DNA of 64,000 bases from Cynocephalus volans (lineage: Eukaryota > Chordata > Mammalia > Dermoptera > Cynocephalidae): contig NC_084474.1 of NCBI RefSeq assembly GCF_027409185.1, positions 25,139,382-25,203,381 on the forward strand. Reading direction: 5' to 3'. Below are positions 60,944-64,000 of this stretch, piece after piece. Under the pieces are notes generated by a model. It did no database searches and was not told the DNA's origin. It saw only the letters and a program-made list of their open reading frames with translations. Within the stretch, counting starts at the first letter, position 1; every line of letters begins with the position of its first letter. Made by a program: the position numbers and the translations under genes.

Positions 60944-63900
60944 TTTTTCTTCTCATCAGCACATGGATCATTCTCCAGGATACATCACATATTAGGTCAC
61001 AAATCAAGTCTCAATAAGTTCAAAAAAAATTGGAATTATCTCATGTAATTTCTCAGAACACAATGGATTAAAACTAGAAATTAATAACAAACGAAACTCT
61101 GGAAACTATACAAACACATGGAAATTAAACAGCATTCTACTTAATGACATATGGGTCCAAGAAGAAATCAAGCAGGAAATCAAAAAATTTATTGAAACTA
61201 ATGAAAATAATGATACATCATACCAAAACCTGTGGGATACTGCAAAAGCAGTATTAAGGCGGAAATTTATTGTATTAAATGCTCACCTCAGAAGAATGCA
61301 AAGATGGCAAGTGAACAACCTAACACTTCACCTTAAAGATCTAGAAAAACAAGAACAATCCAAACCTAAAGTTAGCAGACGGAAAGAAATCATTAAGATC
61401 GGAGCAGAACTGAATGAAATTGAAACCCAAAAAACAATACAAAAGATCAATGAATCAAAAAGTTGGTTTTTTGAAAAGATAAATAAAATTGACAAACCAT
61501 TAGCATGGCTAACAAAAAAAAATAAGAGAGAAGATTCAAATAACCAAAATTAGAAATGAAAAAGGCGATATTACAACTGATTCATCTGAAATACAAGGAA
61601 TCATTCGAGACTACTATAAACAACTATACGCCAACAAATTTGAAAATCTGGAGGAAATGGATAAATTTCTGGACACACACAAGCTCCCAAAACTGAACCA
61701 TGAAGACGTAGAAAATTTGAACAGACCAATAACAATAAAGGAGATTGAAGCTGTTATCAGAAGGCTCCCAACAAAGAAAAGCCCAGGACCAGATGGATTC
61801 ACTGCAGAATTTTACCAAACTTTCAAAGAGGAATTGACACAGATTCTTTACAAACTATTCCAAAAGATTGAAACAGACGCAAATCTCCCAAACTCATTCT
61901 ATGAAGCAAACATCATCCTGATACCAAAACCAGGTAAGGATATAACCGAAAAAGAAAACTACAGGCCGATATCCTTGATGAACATAGATGCAAAAATCCT
62001 CACTAAAATACTAGCAAACAGAATACAGCAACACATACGTAAAATTATTCACCACGATCAAGTGGGATTCATCCCAGGGATGCAAGGTTGTTTCAACATA
62101 CGCAAATCAATAAATGTGATACACCATATTAATAAACTCAAACACAAGGACCATATGCTGAAAAAGCATTTGATAAAATTCAGCACTCATTCATGACAAA
62201 GACCCTCTATAAGTCAGGTACAGAGGGAAAGTATCGCAACATAATTAAAGCCATATATGACAAACCCACTGCCAATATCATCCTGAATGGGGAAAAGCTG
62301 AAAGCTTTTCCTTTAAGAACAGGAACTAGACAAGGATGCTCACTCTCACCACTCCTATTCAACATAGTGTAGGAAGTACTAGCCAGAGCAATCAGGGAAG
62401 AGAAGGAAATAAAGGGCATCCAGATTGGAAAAGATGAAGTCAAACTGTCCCTGTTTGCAGATGACGTGATCCTATATATCGAAAAGCCTAAAACCTCTAC
62501 AAAAAAACTTGGAATTGATAAATGATTTCAGCACAGTAGCAGGATACAAAATCAACACACAAAAATCAGTAGCATTTCTTTTCTCCAATAGTGAACATGC
62601 AGAACAAGAAATCAAGAAAGCCTGCCCATTTACAATAGCCACCAAAAAAATAAAATACTTAGGAATTGAGCTAACCAAGGAAAAATCTCTATAATGAGAA
62701 CTACAAACCACTGCTGAGAGAAATTAGAGAGGATACAAGAAGATGGAAAGATATCCCATGCTCTTGGATTGGAAGAATCAACATAGTGAAAATGTCCATA
62801 CTACCCAAAGTGATATACAAATTCAATGCAATCCCCATCAAAATTCCAAAGACATTTTTCTCAGAAATGGAAAGAACTATCCAGACATCTATATGGAATA
62901 ACAAAAGACCACGCATAGCCAAAGCAATGCTGAGCAAAAAAAATAAAGCTGGAGGCATAACACTACCTGACTTTAAGCTATACTACAAAGCTATAATAAC
63001 CAAAACAGTATGGTACTTGCATAAAAACAGACACACTGATCAGTGGAATAGAATAGAGAATCCAGAAATCAACCCACACACTTACTGCCATCTGGTCTTT
63101 GACAAAGGCACCAAGCCTATTCACTGGTGAAGGGACTGCCTCTTCAGCAAATGGTGCTGGGATAACTGGATATCCATATACAGGAAAATGAAACTAGACC
63201 CATACCTCTCACCATATACTAAAATCAACTCAAAATGGATTAAAATGAAACAATAAAACTTCTTAAAGGAAACATAGGAGAAACACTTCAGGAAATAGGA
63301 CTGGACACAGACTTCATGAATATGACCCCAAAAGCACGGGCAACCAAAGGAAAAATAAACAAATGGGATTATATCAAACTAAAGAGCTTCTGCACAGCAA
63401 AAGAAACAATTAAAAGAGTTAAAAGACAACCAACAAGGGGGAGAAAATATTTGGAAAGTATACATCTGACAAAGGATTAATATCCAGAATATATAAGGAA
63501 CTCAAACAACTTTACAAGAAAAAAAACAAGCCACCCAATTAAAAAATGGGTAAAAGAGCTAAGTAGGCATTTCTCTAAGGAAGATATACAAATGGCCAAC
63601 AGACATATGAAAAAATGCTCAACATCACTCAGCATCCGGGAAATGCAAATTAAAACCAAACTGAGATACCATCTAACCCCAGTTAGGATGGCTAAAATCC
63701 AAAAGACTCTGAACGATAAATGCTGGCGAGGTTGCGGAGAAAAAGGAACTCTCATACATTGTTGGTGGGACTGAAAAATGGTGCAGCCTCTATGGAAAAT
63801 GGTATGGAGGTTCCTCAAACAATTGCAGATAGATCTACCATACGACCCAGCTATCCCACTGCTGGGAATATACCCAGAGGAATGGAAATCATCAAGTAGA

Positions 63901-64000
63901 AGGTATACCTGTTCCCCAATGTTCATCGCAGCACTCTTTACAATAGCCAAGAGTTGGAACCAGCCCAAATGTCCATCATCAGATGAGTGGATATGGAAAA
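60944..64000 (+). mobile_element. L1 retrotransposon, 5'-truncated, ORF2 from late endonuclease region, right end outside window
   Basis: Similarity to L1 ORF2 starts abruptly at 'cttctcatcagcacatgg', inside the endonuclease-to-RT part. ORF2 makes the endonuclease/reverse transcriptase that copies L1 RNA into DNA. RT finger motifs are clear (K-S-P-G-P-D-G-F near 61780; [23 protein letters not shown]). The catalytic F-A-D-D lies at 62454-62465. The C-terminal C-W-R-G-C-G-E...H-C-W-W-D is at about 63720-63774. The frame is broken: a stop at 62370-62372, frameshifts near 62195 and 62490, and others after 63130. The coding text reaches 64000, so the 3' UTR lies beyond. Better preserved than the other L1 pieces, hence younger, but it cannot move by itself. 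Confidence 0.95.

Noticed and set aside
61657-62196. 179-aa frame as a host gene
   Set aside because: It is the L1 reverse transcriptase finger and palm region and ends in frame damage.

Overview
The window is unspliced nuclear DNA of a placental mammal. It contains one recognisable protein-coding exon, the first coding exon of PREX2 on the + strand (start codon at 15459, splice donor at 15600), with its CpG island. The PREX2 call rests on the 47 encoded residues, which match the family N-terminus. Everything else is the intergenic flank upstream (1 to about 15.1 kb) or the beginning of a very long first intron (15.6 kb to the end of the window). No second exon was seen.

The lineage is suggested by the youngest SINEs. 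They are tRNA-Ile-derived monomers and dimers with arms of the type 'GGCCGGCCCGTGGCTCACTC' and 'GATGGCCGGT..GCTCACTGGCTGAG', closest to my memory of the CYN family of colugos (Dermoptera). There is no Alu, B1/B2, carnivore tRNA-Lys SINE, BovB or equine ERE. I therefore favour a colugo. A bat with a similar tRNA-Ile SINE is not excluded, because no database search was possible.

Upstream flank (1-15100): several nested LTRs with 5-bp target-site duplications, an old L1 3' fragment (5975-7395), L2 remnants, and a nuclear copy of mitochondrial DNA carrying parts of ATP6 and COX3 (8058-8885). A repeat-poor block follows (12.5-14.2 kb), then a minisatellite of ten copies of a ~33-bp core embedded in long GT runs (14221-15095), ending about 360 bp before the PREX2 start codon.

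Promoter and exon 1 (15165-15760): GC-rich, with a GC box, a minimal ATG-stop upstream ORF and a strong Kozak context at the PREX2 ATG.

Intron 1 (15600-64000): ordinary mammalian intronic DNA with MIR, L2, CR1/L3, MER5-like, Tigger-like, MaLR-type LTR and L1 remnants. It also holds seven tRNA-Ile SINEs, a 309-bp GC-rich retroposon of unusual build (55214-55522), a perfect 103-bp tandem duplication (52314-52519), and an ORF2-containing L1 that runs off the right edge. Repeat family names are from memory of consensus features, so subfamily assignments are approximate.
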